A model generated the notes under the pieces. The model had not been told where the DNA came from. It saw only the letters and a list, made by a program, of their open reading frames with translations, and ran no database searches. The position numbers were made by a program, and so were the translations under genes. Positions 1-6,528 of a DNA stretch of 16,325 nucleotides are shown here, one piece after another. The stretch spans positions 1 to 16,325 of the forward strand of contig JAEWRY010000038.1 in the NCBI GenBank assembly GCA_023459875.1, read 5' to 3'. How positions within the stretch are numbered: the first letter of the stretch is position 1; each line of letters starts with the position of its first letter. Source of the stretch: Bacillota bacterium (GTDB lineage Bacteria > Bacillota > Clostridia > Oscillospirales > Oscillospiraceae).

Positions 1-30
1 TCAAAACGGACAGTCATCAATGTATCTGAA

Positions 31-109
31 GCGGTAAAACAATGTTGTTTTGCCGCCCAAAAGGGCAATGATTGCCCTTTTGGCAAATGCGATTCGGAAA
101 TCGCATTTG
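31..109. repeat. Three contiguous hairpins (tandem palindromes)
   Basis: Three inverted repeats abut with no spacer. Stem 1 pairs 31-42 with 45-56 (12 positions, one T/G wobble). Stem 2 pairs 57-69 with 71-83 (13 bp, perfect). Stem 3 pairs 84-94 with 99-109 (11 bp, perfect, loop CGGA). The element lies just past the stop codon of the leftward DUF401 gene, so it may act as its 3' end or terminator, but no clear T-run follows on either strand. It may instead be a dispersed multi-hairpin repeat. The pairing is seen directly; the function is inferred. Confidence 0.6.
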
Positions 110-120
110 TTCAGTGGACA

Positions 121-1353
121 TTATATAAAGAGCATGCTGTATACAAAATAGAGCACAATCGTAATGGCCGGCATGACCACCATAAAGGGAAGATAGTTTT
201 TATACCGCTCTCCTACGGTGCAGCCAATCTCCTGATCCGTAAGGAGCTGACACAGGTGGATGGGAGAAAAGAAATAACCGATAAAGCACCAGCAGAAGGT
301 ATAAGAGAGGGCAATGAGCCTTGCCGCCTCACTGGCGAAAGGCAGGCTCATGGAAATGGGGATTAGGACACCCATAGCCAGATACATGAGGCCGGTGGAC
401 ACCCCGAAAACAATCCCCACAAGAGCGATCATTCCAAGAAATACCCACTGGGACTGACCGCTTATGAGCGCCTTAAAAAGCTCCAGCAGATCCTTGGAGC
501 CGCCCACGATGTTTTGAAAGAAGTAAACGCCTACGATCATCATAGCCGTGTTTCGGTTGAAGCTTTCGGCCAGATTCCGGAGGAAGTCCACCTTATTGCC
601 CATGATAAAGACTGCCAGCATCGAGAACAGCAATGCCGCCGTGTAGGGCATTTTAAAGAGCGCGTTAAGTACGATGACCATATAAACCGGTGAAAAGGCG
701 AGCAGGAATTCTCCGAAAGCCTTCAGCCGCTCCTTTCCGGTGGGCTTAGGTACCGGAACCTTCTTGCTCTTGCGGAGCAGAAAATAATACCCCGCCGCCT
801 GCATTAAACTGACAAAGCCGAGATTGAGCATGGCCAGGCGGAAAAGGCTGATGTCGGGGACCAGGCTGTGTACGATGATCATATTGGTGGAGAACGGTAC
901 CAACAGCATAAGCACATGGCGGGAAATCATGTTGACGTTGGCTCTTTGGGCCTTGTCCAGGCCCATTTCCTCTCCCAGCGTGTTCACAAAGGGGGCTGAC
1001 AGCGCGGCCCCGCCCGGCGCCTGAAGGGCGCCTACCATGGCAGGCAGAAGCATAATGACGGCGCGGGTACTGGGTACGAGGATACGAAGGGCGTTCTCGC
1101 ACCGCTTCAGTATGCCGTAATGGCTCATGAGGGTGCTGAGCATGCCGATTTCAATAACCACGAGAACCGACGATAAATTTCCCCAGTCGGTAAAGACGGT
1201 GGTGAAGGCAGCCAAAATGACCGCGGGGGTCAGGCCGCCGACCAATCCGGCCAGAACGCCCAGAATGAGCAAGGTTGGGCCGACGGGTATCTTCATCTTG
1301 AGAAGAACAGGAATGCACGCGATGGCAAGTAAAACCGCAAACAGCTGCGCCAC
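121..1353 (-). CDS. DUF401 family integral membrane permease
   Basis: A 410-residue, very hydrophobic protein with about ten predicted membrane segments and a short basic loop near residues 193-210. The N-terminal part (a hydrophobic stretch followed by PVGPTLLILGVLAGLVGG) and the internal GALQAPGGAALSAP segment resemble the DUF401 family of polytopic membrane proteins, distantly related to the gluconate/citrate-type (GntP/IT superfamily) permeases. Substrate is unknown; an organic acid is a reasonable guess. The start is GTG at 1353, preceded by AAAGGAG at 8 nt spacing. It lies 32 bp downstream of the CoA-transferase on the same strand, so the two are probably co-transcribed, and the permease may move the acid that the CoA-transferase activates or releases. 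The family assignment comes from memory of sequence patterns; the transport direction is not visible. Confidence 0.75.
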   Translation of the reverse strand: MAQLFAVLLAIACIPVLLKMKIPVGPTLLILGVLAGLVGGLTPAVILAAFTTVFTDWGNLSSVLVVIEIGMLSTLMSHYGILKRCENALRILVPSTRAVIMLLPAMVGALQAPGGAALSAPFVNTLGEEMGLDKAQRANVNMISRHVLMLLVPFSTNMIIVHSLVPDISLFRLAMLNLGFVSLMQAAGYYFLLRKSKKVPVPKPTGKERLKAFGEFLLAFSPVYMVIVLNALFKMPYTAALLFSMLAVFIMGNKVDFLRNLAESFNRNTAMMIVGVYFFQNIVGGSKDLLELFKALISGQSQWVFLGMIALVGIVFGVSTGLMYLAMGVLIPISMSLPFASEAARLIALSYTFCWCFIGYFFSPIHLCQLLTDQEIGCTVGERYKNYLPFMVVMPAITIVLYFVYSMLFI

Positions 1354-1385
1354 GCTTTTTTCTCCTTTCCCGGTTTATGGACACA

Positions 1386-2681
1386 TTAAAATTCGCCGTA
1401 CAGTTTTTTGTACTCTGCCTTGAGCTGGTCTCTGAAGTCGGGATGCGCGATGCTGATGAGAGAGCGGGCGCGGTCGCGCAGGGTATGCCCGCGCATAGGG
1501 GCGATGCCGAATTCGGTGACGACGTAGTCCACGTCAGTCCGGGAGGTGGTGACGGGCGTGCCGGCCCCAAACATGGATACGATGCGGGAGACGGTCCCGC
1601 CCTTGGCGGTGGAATAGCAGGCGATGATGGACCTTCCGCCTTTGGAGAGCTTTGCGCCTCTCACAAAGTCCACCTGTCCGCCGATGCCGCTGATCTGGCG
1701 CGTCCCGATGGCCTCGGCGCAGACCTGGCCGGTCAGGTCAACCTCCACGCAGGAGTTGATGGAGACCATATTGCTGATTTGGGAAATGACCCGCACGTCG
1801 TTGGTATAGTCCACCGGGTAAAGCTCGAAGTCGGGATTGTTGTCGGCGCAGGAGAGCAGGGTGCGGGTCCCGTACAGGCTGGTGGCCACGATTTTCCCCT
1901 TCTCGATCTCCTTGTTTTCCCCCGTGATGACGCCCCGGGCATAGAGGTGCTGGACACCGTCTCCGATGATCTCGGAATGAATACCCAACCCTTTTTTATT
2001 GTCCAGGAAGCCCAGCAGCGCGTCCGGGACAGCTCCGATGCCCATCTGAAGGCAGTCGCCGTCGTGCACAAGCTCGGCGCAGTAGCCTCCGACGGCTTTT
2101 TCCACCTCGGTGATGGCGGTGACCGGCGCGGGCGGAATCTCCCGGTTGGTTTCCACAAAGCACTCGATCTGTGAGACGTGCAGTTTGGTATCGCCATGCA
2201 GCCGGGGGCACTGCTGATTGACCTCCGCGATCACGGTGCGGGCCAGCCGGGCCGCGACGATGGAATAGTCGGTGCTCAGGCCAAGGCTCACATACCCCTC
2301 CTCATCTGGGGGAGAAACCTGGATGAGGGCCACGTCCGGTTTCATCGTGGTATGAAGCAGATAGGGCACCTCGGAGAAGTGGCTGGGGGTAAAATCGCCG
2401 TAATTGCCCTCCAGGGCCAGAGCGGAGGTTTTCCCGATAAACCATGGGTTCATGCGGAAATGCCCCGCATACTGCCTTTGGGCGTAGGGCTGGCCGTCCG
2501 ACGTGAGCATGCAGCTGATTTCAACATGTTCGTAGGCCTTATAATTGCTGACCATGGCGTCGATGATGGGAAGGGGAGCGCCCACAAGGTGGGAATTGAT
2601 GACGCGGTCGCCGCTTCTGATGTGGGTCACAGCCTCCTGGGCGCTCATGGTACGTTCTTTGTAGAGTGTCTTCCAATCCAT
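1386..2681 (-). CDS. Acetyl-CoA hydrolase/transferase family CoA-transferase (4-hydroxybutyrate CoA-transferase-like)
   Basis: A 431-residue soluble protein of the usual length for this family. It would transfer CoA between an acyl-CoA (typically acetyl- or butyryl-CoA) and a carboxylate through a glutamyl-CoA thioester. The likely catalytic glutamate is E237 in GIHSEIIGDG, next to the position (E238) known for the Clostridium aminobutyricum 4-hydroxybutyrate enzyme. The glycine-rich segments QMGIGAVP (212-219) and SGIGGQVDF (331-339) match the family's CoA-binding and oxyanion loops. The start ATG at 2681 has GGAG about 8 nt upstream. It is first in a leftward pair with the DUF401 permease and divergent from aconitase X. 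The acyl acceptor cannot be read from sequence: butyrate, propionate, 4-hydroxybutyrate or the product of the neighbouring pathway are all possible. Confidence 0.88.
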   Translation of the reverse strand: MDWKTLYKERTMSAQEAVTHIRSGDRVINSHLVGAPLPIIDAMVSNYKAYEHVEISCMLTSDGQPYAQRQYAGHFRMNPWFIGKTSALALEGNYGDFTPSHFSEVPYLLHTTMKPDVALIQVSPPDEEGYVSLGLSTDYSIVAARLARTVIAEVNQQCPRLHGDTKLHVSQIECFVETNREIPPAPVTAITEVEKAVGGYCAELVHDGDCLQMGIGAVPDALLGFLDNKKGLGIHSEIIGDGVQHLYARGVITGENKEIEKGKIVATSLYGTRTLLSCADNNPDFELYPVDYTNDVRVISQISNMVSINSCVEVDLTGQVCAEAIGTRQISGIGGQVDFVRGAKLSKGGRSIIACYSTAKGGTVSRIVSMFGAGTPVTTSRTDVDYVVTEFGIAPMRGHTLRDRARSLISIAHPDFRDQLKAEYKKLYGEF

Positions 2682-2746
2682 GTTCCAAACTCCTTAATTT
2701 CTATGTCTGATCCTTGGAGGACGGCTTACGGGGGTAAATTGCCTTC

Positions 2747-2775
2747 ATTATATCGGCTTCTTCAGCCCATGACAA
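2747..2775 (-). promoter_or_regulatory. Sigma-A-type promoter for the CoA-transferase/DUF401 unit
   Basis: On the minus strand, TTGTCA (2775-2770) and TATAAT (2752-2747) are separated by exactly 17 nt, a near-perfect vegetative promoter. It lies about 65 bp upstream of the CoA-transferase start. The rest of the 395-nt divergent gap (2682-3076) holds this promoter, the aconitase X promoter/operator and AT-rich sequence; no further gene was seen. Confidence 0.7.
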
Positions 2776-2914
2776 GGCGCGCCGTCGCTGTTTCCGTATT
2801 ATGGAAGGAACTTCAAACCACTGCCATTCCAGCATTTCCATCTTTCATTTATAGGTTCATGAAAAAAAGAAATCGATTTTGACCTGCTTTTTGTACCTTT
2901 TCTGTGATTTTTCG

Positions 2915-2945
2915 GCTCAAACCTATTTCCAATATCTATTGGACA
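2915..2945 (+). promoter_or_regulatory. Operator-like inverted repeat upstream of aconitase X (copy 1)
   Basis: It contains the palindrome TCCAATA-TC-TATTGGA (2928-2943), with perfect 7-bp arms that overlap the -35 hexamer. The 31-nt block starting with GCTCAAA is repeated at 5229-5259, with 24 of 31 positions identical by hand count and the same internal spacing. This is a strong candidate transcription-factor site. The binding protein is unknown; the LysR regulator in this window is one candidate. Confidence 0.6.
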
Positions 2946-2969
2946 AATACCGGGCCGGGCTTCTATAGT
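2940..2969 (+). promoter_or_regulatory. Promoter of the aconitase X genes
   Basis: TGGACA (2940-2945) and TATAGT (2964-2969) are 18 nt apart. An alternative -10, TATAAT, lies at 2969-2974 but would be too far from the -35. The -35 lies inside the right arm of the operator-like palindrome, so a bound protein would block or reposition RNA polymerase. The leader to the TTG start is about 100 nt. Confidence 0.55.
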
Positions 2970-3076
2970 ATAATTATCTGATTGGCATCTGAGGCGGCAG
3001 ATTACGCACACCCCCGGTCAATTGGGTTTGGCGAATTTCCTCCGGGAGGCAGTTTTCAACAAAGGAAGTATGAAAA

Positions 3077-4357
3077 TTGTATTTAACAGACCAGGAAAAG
3101 CGGCTTTTGAACGGTGAAGAAGGAGAGGCCAAGCAGGCGGCCATGGATTTAATGGTGCGGTACGGCGAGGCGCTCGGAGCCGACCGGCTGCTGGATGCAA
3201 GCAACATCATGTTTGCCGTTTACTCCCCTTATCCCTCAAAGCGGGTCAATTTCATGGATCCAAATGATTACGACGCAATCTATTCCTTCCGCAATTTAGG
3301 CGTGACGGACAAAAAAATGATCATCCCCCGGATGCATACCAATTGCGGGACGCTGGCCTCAAACGCGCCGAAGGAATATCTCGACTATGTAAAGGCCCCC
3401 CCAGAGGCATACGATGCGCTCCGGAGCGTGGACGATTTTAAAAAGCGCGTGGGAATCAGCACGTGCAATACATGCGTTGCCTATCTCACCAATCAGCTCC
3501 CCGCATTCGGAGAGCATATCGTTTGGGGGGAATCCTCCGCAGTCGTTTTCGCCAATTCCGTACTGGGCGCCCGCACCAACTGCGAAGGCAAGGAAGCCGG
3601 CGGTGCCGCGGCGCTCATCGGTAAAATTCCCAACGCGGGCATGCATCTGACCGAGAACAGGCACGCCACACATGTGGTGTACGTGGAGAGCATCCCCCGC
3701 ACGTCGGAAGAGTGGGACCTCTTAGGGTATTCCATCGGATCTCAGGTAGTTTCGGGCATTCCTCTGCTGGTGGGAGACTTCGGCGTGATTACCACCGACC
3801 AGCACAAAAGCATGGGCTGCGCCATGTCGACGGCTGGCTCCGTGGACCTTTACCACGTCCTTGGCCTTACGCCGGAAGCACATGATATGGAAGAGTGCCT
3901 GGGAGGCAACAAGCCCGTCACCCTCAAATACGGCGAGGCCGAAAAGAAAAAGGCAAGAGAAAAGCTGGACTTCTCCGATCGGGACAAATTGCAGCTTGTT
4001 CTTTTAGGCTGTCCCCACTATTCGGTCGCCCAGATGAAACAGGTGGCTTACCTGTTCGAGGGGAAAAAGTGTTCCGTCCCGACCATCATCATGACCTCCA
4101 GGCAGATCAAGGCCCTGTCCGACTGGGACGGAATGACCGAAATCCTGGAGGCCGCCGGAGCCTTTATCATGGCGGACACCTGCCTGCCCAACTGCGGCAT
4201 CTTCCCGCCGTTCGATTTTACGTCGGTTGCAACCGACTCAGGCAAGCAGGCTCACTACCTGCCCAGCTTCAGGCCGGATGTGAAGATTCACCTGGGCAGC
4301 ATGGAAGACTGCGTGGAAAGCGCGGTAACCGGACTGTGGAAGGGGAAGAAGGGCTGA
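3077..4357 (+). CDS. Aconitase X catalytic (large) subunit, DUF521 family
   Basis: A 426-residue protein matching the large subunit of aconitase X, the aconitase-superfamily branch that dehydrates hydroxy acids. Characterised members include archaeal phosphomevalonate dehydratase and bacterial cis-3-hydroxy-L-proline dehydratase. Candidate iron-sulfur or active-site segments are CNTC (130-133), GARTNCEGK (164-172), GCPH (311-314) and DTCLPNCG (367-374). The start is TTG at 3077, with GGAAG at 3064-3068 giving 8 nt spacing. An ATG at 3070 is out of frame and ends after 15 codons. The small subunit follows after 4 nt, so the enzyme is the two-chain type rather than the fused type. No proline racemase-like or pyrroline-2-carboxylate reductase gene is nearby, so the hydroxyproline role is not supported by context. 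The dehydratase family is confident; the substrate is open. Confidence 0.9.
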   Translation: MYLTDQEKRLLNGEEGEAKQAAMDLMVRYGEALGADRLLDASNIMFAVYSPYPSKRVNFMDPNDYDAIYSFRNLGVTDKKMIIPRMHTNCGTLASNAPKEYLDYVKAPPEAYDALRSVDDFKKRVGISTCNTCVAYLTNQLPAFGEHIVWGESSAVVFANSVLGARTNCEGKEAGGAAALIGKIPNAGMHLTENRHATHVVYVESIPRTSEEWDLLGYSIGSQVVSGIPLLVGDFGVITTDQHKSMGCAMSTAGSVDLYHVLGLTPEAHDMEECLGGNKPVTLKYGEAEKKKAREKLDFSDRDKLQLVLLGCPHYSVAQMKQVAYLFEGKKCSVPTIIMTSRQIKALSDWDGMTEILEAAGAFIMADTCLPNCGIFPPFDFTSVATDSGKQAHYLPSFRPDVKIHLGSMEDCVESAVTGLWKGKKG

Positions 4358-4361
4358 TTCC

Positions 4362-4775
4362 ATGGAAAAAATCATCATCAAAGGACGCAAGGTCGTGGGC
4401 GGACGCGCCGAGGGAGAAGCGCTGGTTTCCACGGGCGGCATCGGCTGTTTCGGATCCCTCGACCCAAAAACCGGCGTAATCACCGAGCGGGGCCACTGCA
4501 TTCAGGGTGCGTGCATCAAAGATAAAATTCTCGTCTTTCCATGCGCCAAAGGCTCTTCCGCCTGGTCTGGGGACTTTCTTATGCTGCGAATCAACGGCGT
4601 GGCCCCGAAGGGAATGCTCATAGACCATGTGGAATGCCGGTCTGCTCTCGGCGCCGTTATGTGTCAGGCCCCAACCGTGACGGATTTTAACATTGATCCC
4701 CTCGAAGTCATTCAAACAGGAGACTGGGTGGAGATCAACGCGGACGAGGGGCTTATATCCGTAACAAAAAAGTAA
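4362..4775 (+). CDS. Aconitase X swivel (small) subunit, DUF126 family
   Basis: A 137-residue protein equivalent to the swivel domain that closes over the aconitase X active site. The motif GGIGCFGSLDPKTGVI (25-40) and the VFPCAKGSSAWSG segment (58-70) match the family. One of the serines at 65-66 probably corresponds to the catalytic serine of the small subunit. The usual glycine-rich form of this loop (GGRGST-like) is here CAKGSSA, a divergence that could reflect a different substrate. The ATG at 4362 is 4 nt after the large-subunit stop, and a purine-rich GGGGAAGAAGGG at the end of the upstream gene acts as ribosome binding site. The two subunits are therefore translated together and must form one enzyme. 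Confidence 0.88.
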   Translation: MEKIIIKGRKVVGGRAEGEALVSTGGIGCFGSLDPKTGVITERGHCIQGACIKDKILVFPCAKGSSAWSGDFLMLRINGVAPKGMLIDHVECRSALGAVMCQAPTVTDFNIDPLEVIQTGDWVEINADEGLISVTKK

Positions 4776-4839
4776 TTCACCCGTTGCGTCCGGTGTGTAG
4801 CGGGTAAATAGATTAAAAATCGAAGGAGGAAAGAAAATT

Positions 4840-5181
4840 ATGGTATTAAAGAAAGAATGTTTCACAACGGTTGAACTGATGCCCGGTATCAAGCAGGATC
4901 GTTGCTGGGAACAGTCCACAGGCACCGGGTCGGTCAGCATGGGTGTGGTCACCCTGCAGCCGGGCACCGAGCTAAAGCCCCATCACCACTTGGTTGAGGA
5001 CGCCATGATCGTCATTTCCGGCAGCGGCACCTTTGTGGTGGACGGAATCGAAACGCCGATGACGGCGGGCGACGGCGCGCTTGCTCCGGCCAACACGACG
5101 CATTTTATCCGCAACAACGGCACGGAACCGCTGGTAATTGTTTACACATGGCCTTCCGTGCAGGTAGCCCGGCTTTTTTAA
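4840..5181 (+). CDS. Small single-domain cupin protein
   Basis: A 113-residue protein consisting of one double-stranded beta-helix. Cupin motif 1 is PGTELKPHHHLVEDAMIVIS (41-60), with metal ligands among H48/H49/H50 and E53. Motif 2 is GDGALAPANTTHFIRNNG (77-94), with H88 as the fourth ligand. The protein should therefore bind a divalent metal. The ATG is preceded by AAGGAGG at 10-11 nt. It follows the aconitase X small subunit by 64 nt on the same strand, which suggests the same transcript. In sugar- and hydroxy-acid clusters such small cupins are often isomerases, lyases or ligand-binding proteins; no reaction can be assigned from the sequence. Confidence 0.85.
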   Translation: MVLKKECFTTVELMPGIKQDRCWEQSTGTGSVSMGVVTLQPGTELKPHHHLVEDAMIVISGSGTFVVDGIETPMTAGDGALAPANTTHFIRNNGTEPLVIVYTWPSVQVARLF

Positions 5182-5193
5182 CCGCGCTGATCC

Positions 5194-5225
5194 CGGCGCT
5201 GTAGCAGCCGCAGATTTTGTGTTTT
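5194..5225 (+). terminator. Weak intrinsic terminator after the cupin gene
   Basis: CGGCGC and GC-A-GCCG form a short GC-rich stem with a one-base bulge around 5194-5210, followed by the T-rich stretch ATTTTGTGTTTT. It sits 12 nt after the cupin stop and just before the second operator/promoter. It would separate the aconitase X-cupin transcript from the AEC permease, but the stem is short. Confidence 0.35.
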
Positions 5226-5228
5226 CAA

Positions 5229-5259
5229 GCTCAAATCCTGTTCCAAAGGCTATTGGACA
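5229..5259 (+). promoter_or_regulatory. Operator-like inverted repeat upstream of the AEC permease (copy 2)
   Basis: Second copy of the block at 2915-2945. It begins with GCTCAAA and ends with CTATTGGACA. The inverted repeat is TCCAA-6 nt-TTGGA (5242-5257), less perfect than copy 1 on the left arm. Spacing from GCTCAAA to TTGGACA is the same as in copy 1. This predicts co-regulation of the AEC gene with the aconitase X genes. Confidence 0.55.
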
Positions 5260-5282
5260 GAACCGAACCTGTCTTTTATAGT
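5254..5282 (+). promoter_or_regulatory. Promoter of the AEC permease gene
   Basis: TGGACA (5254-5259) and TATAGT (5277-5282) are 17 nt apart. The hexamers are the same as in the aconitase X promoter (there with 18 nt spacing), and the -35 is again inside the palindrome's right arm. The likely start codon is only 25 nt downstream of the -10, giving a very short leader. Confidence 0.55.
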
Positions 5283-5307
5283 TATCTTGACGCGGGGAGG
5301 TTCTATT

Positions 5308-6222
5308 ATGAGTTCAGGCGCGCTTCGGTGTTTGACGCTTCTTTTTCTTATTCTGACGGGATATCTGCTCCGGCAGGCAGGTGTGCTGAGTTCCGCTGAC
5401 CGGGGTTCCCTTGCCAAGGTTTTTATGAATATCAGCCTGCCCGCCGTCATTGTCTCCAGTTTTTCAGCCTTTCACTATGAGTACTCGCTGCTGGTAATTT
5501 GTTTCATCGGGCTTCTCTCGGGCTTTTGCTTCGCCGGCGGACTCCTCTTTGCCTACCGCAACGCGCCCGTCGAAGATCGGGCCTTCGCGGTGGTAAACGG
5601 CTCCTCGCTGAGCATCGGTTCCTTTGCGATTCCCTTTCTTCAGCCCTATTTACCGCCCTTCGGGATTCTCATGATCATCCTTTTCGATACGGGAAACTCC
5701 GTCATGGCGGCCAGCGGCTGTTATGTGCTGGGGAGCCGCCAGCTGGGACGCAGCCAGGGGTGGCGCACCTCCTTGCGGCTTTTCTTCTCCTCGACGCCCC
5801 TCTGCACTTATCTTATTATGTTCGCGCTGCATATGACGGGATTCCGCTTTCCCGCCAGTATCTATAATGCGGCCTCCTTCATCGGAGGGGCAAACCCGGT
5901 CATCGCCATGCTCATTATCGGCCTAACCCTGAACCTCTCGGTAACGGGATCTGTTCTGCGCAAAATTGCGGGGATGCTGTCGGTCCACTATCTTGTGGCG
6001 CTGCTTTTAAGCCTTATTGTTTTCTTCTTTTTTCCCCTCTCCGATTTGGCAAAGAGCGTCACGGTGGTCCTGCTGGCTTCGCCCATGACCGCCCTGGCCA
6101 TTCCCTTTACGGAAAAGCTCGGTCTTGATCAGGATATGTCCGCCATGATGAGCTCAGTGAGTATTCTCATCTCCATTGTGCTCATCAACCTGCTGATTCC
6201 CATGCTCCGGTTCGCTTCATAG
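5308..6222 (+). CDS. AEC (auxin efflux carrier) family transporter
   Basis: A 304-residue polytopic membrane protein with about ten hydrophobic segments. Its length and N-terminal pattern (LLFLILTGYLLRQAGVLS followed by an LPAVI segment) fit the AEC family. Bacterial AEC members mostly move dicarboxylates or hydroxy acids such as malate, malonate or lactate. I place the start at ATG 5308 because GGGGAGG (5294-5300) is 7 nt upstream; an in-frame TTG at 5287 would overlap that site. It has its own promoter with an operator-like site shared with aconitase X. This suggests it imports or exports the aconitase X substrate or product. The substrate is inference. Confidence 0.85.
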   Translation: MSSGALRCLTLLFLILTGYLLRQAGVLSSADRGSLAKVFMNISLPAVIVSSFSAFHYEYSLLVICFIGLLSGFCFAGGLLFAYRNAPVEDRAFAVVNGSSLSIGSFAIPFLQPYLPPFGILMIILFDTGNSVMAASGCYVLGSRQLGRSQGWRTSLRLFFSSTPLCTYLIMFALHMTGFRFPASIYNAASFIGGANPVIAMLIIGLTLNLSVTGSVLRKIAGMLSVHYLVALLLSLIVFFFFPLSDLAKSVTVVLLASPMTALAIPFTEKLGLDQDMSAMMSSVSILISIVLINLLIPMLRFAS

Positions 6223-6273
6223 TCTCCGGAATGTTTTAACTTACCCCCTTCTGTTTTCCAGCCTCCTATAAAG

Positions 6274-6322
6274 CAGAACAGGCAGTTTGCGCGGTATGTT
6301 CCCGCGTAAACTGCCTGTTCTG
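6274..6322. repeat. Long 21-bp stem-loop downstream of the AEC gene
   Basis: 6274-6294 pairs with 6302-6322 over 21 positions with a single G/T wobble, leaving a 7-nt loop. It is about 50 nt after the AEC stop. No T-run follows, so it is not a typical intrinsic terminator. It may protect the 3' end of the message or be a repeat unit. Confidence 0.55.
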
Positions 6323-6349
6323 TCAGGCTTCCAAAAAAATAAGAGGGAG

Positions 6350-6406
6350 GCGGCTTTCTTGAGCCGCACAAAGAATGCCTGGCGGGAAATGAATTCCCGC
6401 CAGGCA
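6350..6406. repeat. Two further stem-loops in the AEC-LysR intergenic region
   Basis: GCGGCT (6350-6355) pairs with AGCCGC (6362-6367). TGCCTGGCGGGAA (6376-6388) pairs perfectly with 6394-6406 (13 bp, 5-nt loop) and is followed on the plus strand by CTGTTATTT, a weak T-rich tail. The larger one may be the real plus-strand terminator after the AEC gene. The 306-nt gap 6223-6528 contains these, the 21-bp stem and the leftward terminator; no gene was seen. Confidence 0.5.
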
Positions 6407-6460
6407 CTGTTATTTAACCTTTTACGGATTTCGGTCACGTAAGCGCAGCGCAAAATCGGT

Positions 6461-6484
6461 AAAAACTTTTCGCCAATGGCAAAA
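6461..6484 (-). terminator. Intrinsic terminator of the LysR gene
   Basis: On the minus strand, TTTTGCC-ATT-GGCGAAAA forms a stem with one bulged base and is followed directly by GTTTTT. It lies about 45 nt after the LysR stop codon. The stem is A/T rich, so efficiency is uncertain. Confidence 0.45.
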
Positions 6485-6528
6485 GGATGAAGGACTTTTT
6501 TGACAAGCTGGGAGATCGAAGGAGAGAA

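Noticed and set aside
31..109. Tandem palindromes read as a CRISPR array.
   Set aside because: The three stems have different sequences, and there is no repeated unit or regular spacer.
3070..3117. ATG at 3070 as start of a 15-codon leader peptide or as the aconitase X start.
   Set aside because: It is out of frame with the aconitase X gene and only 1 nt from the GGAAG site, too close for initiation. The TTG at 3077 has proper 8-nt spacing.
4776..4839. Promoter or riboswitch between the aconitase X small subunit and the cupin gene.
   Set aside because: Only a weak imperfect stem (ACCCG...CGGGT) and no well-spaced promoter hexamers could be found; the gap is short enough for simple co-transcription.
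3077..6222. Hydroxyproline degradation cluster based on aconitase X.
   Set aside because: No hydroxyproline epimerase, pyrroline-2-carboxylate reductase or proline-racemase-like gene is in the window, so the assignment would rest on family name alone.
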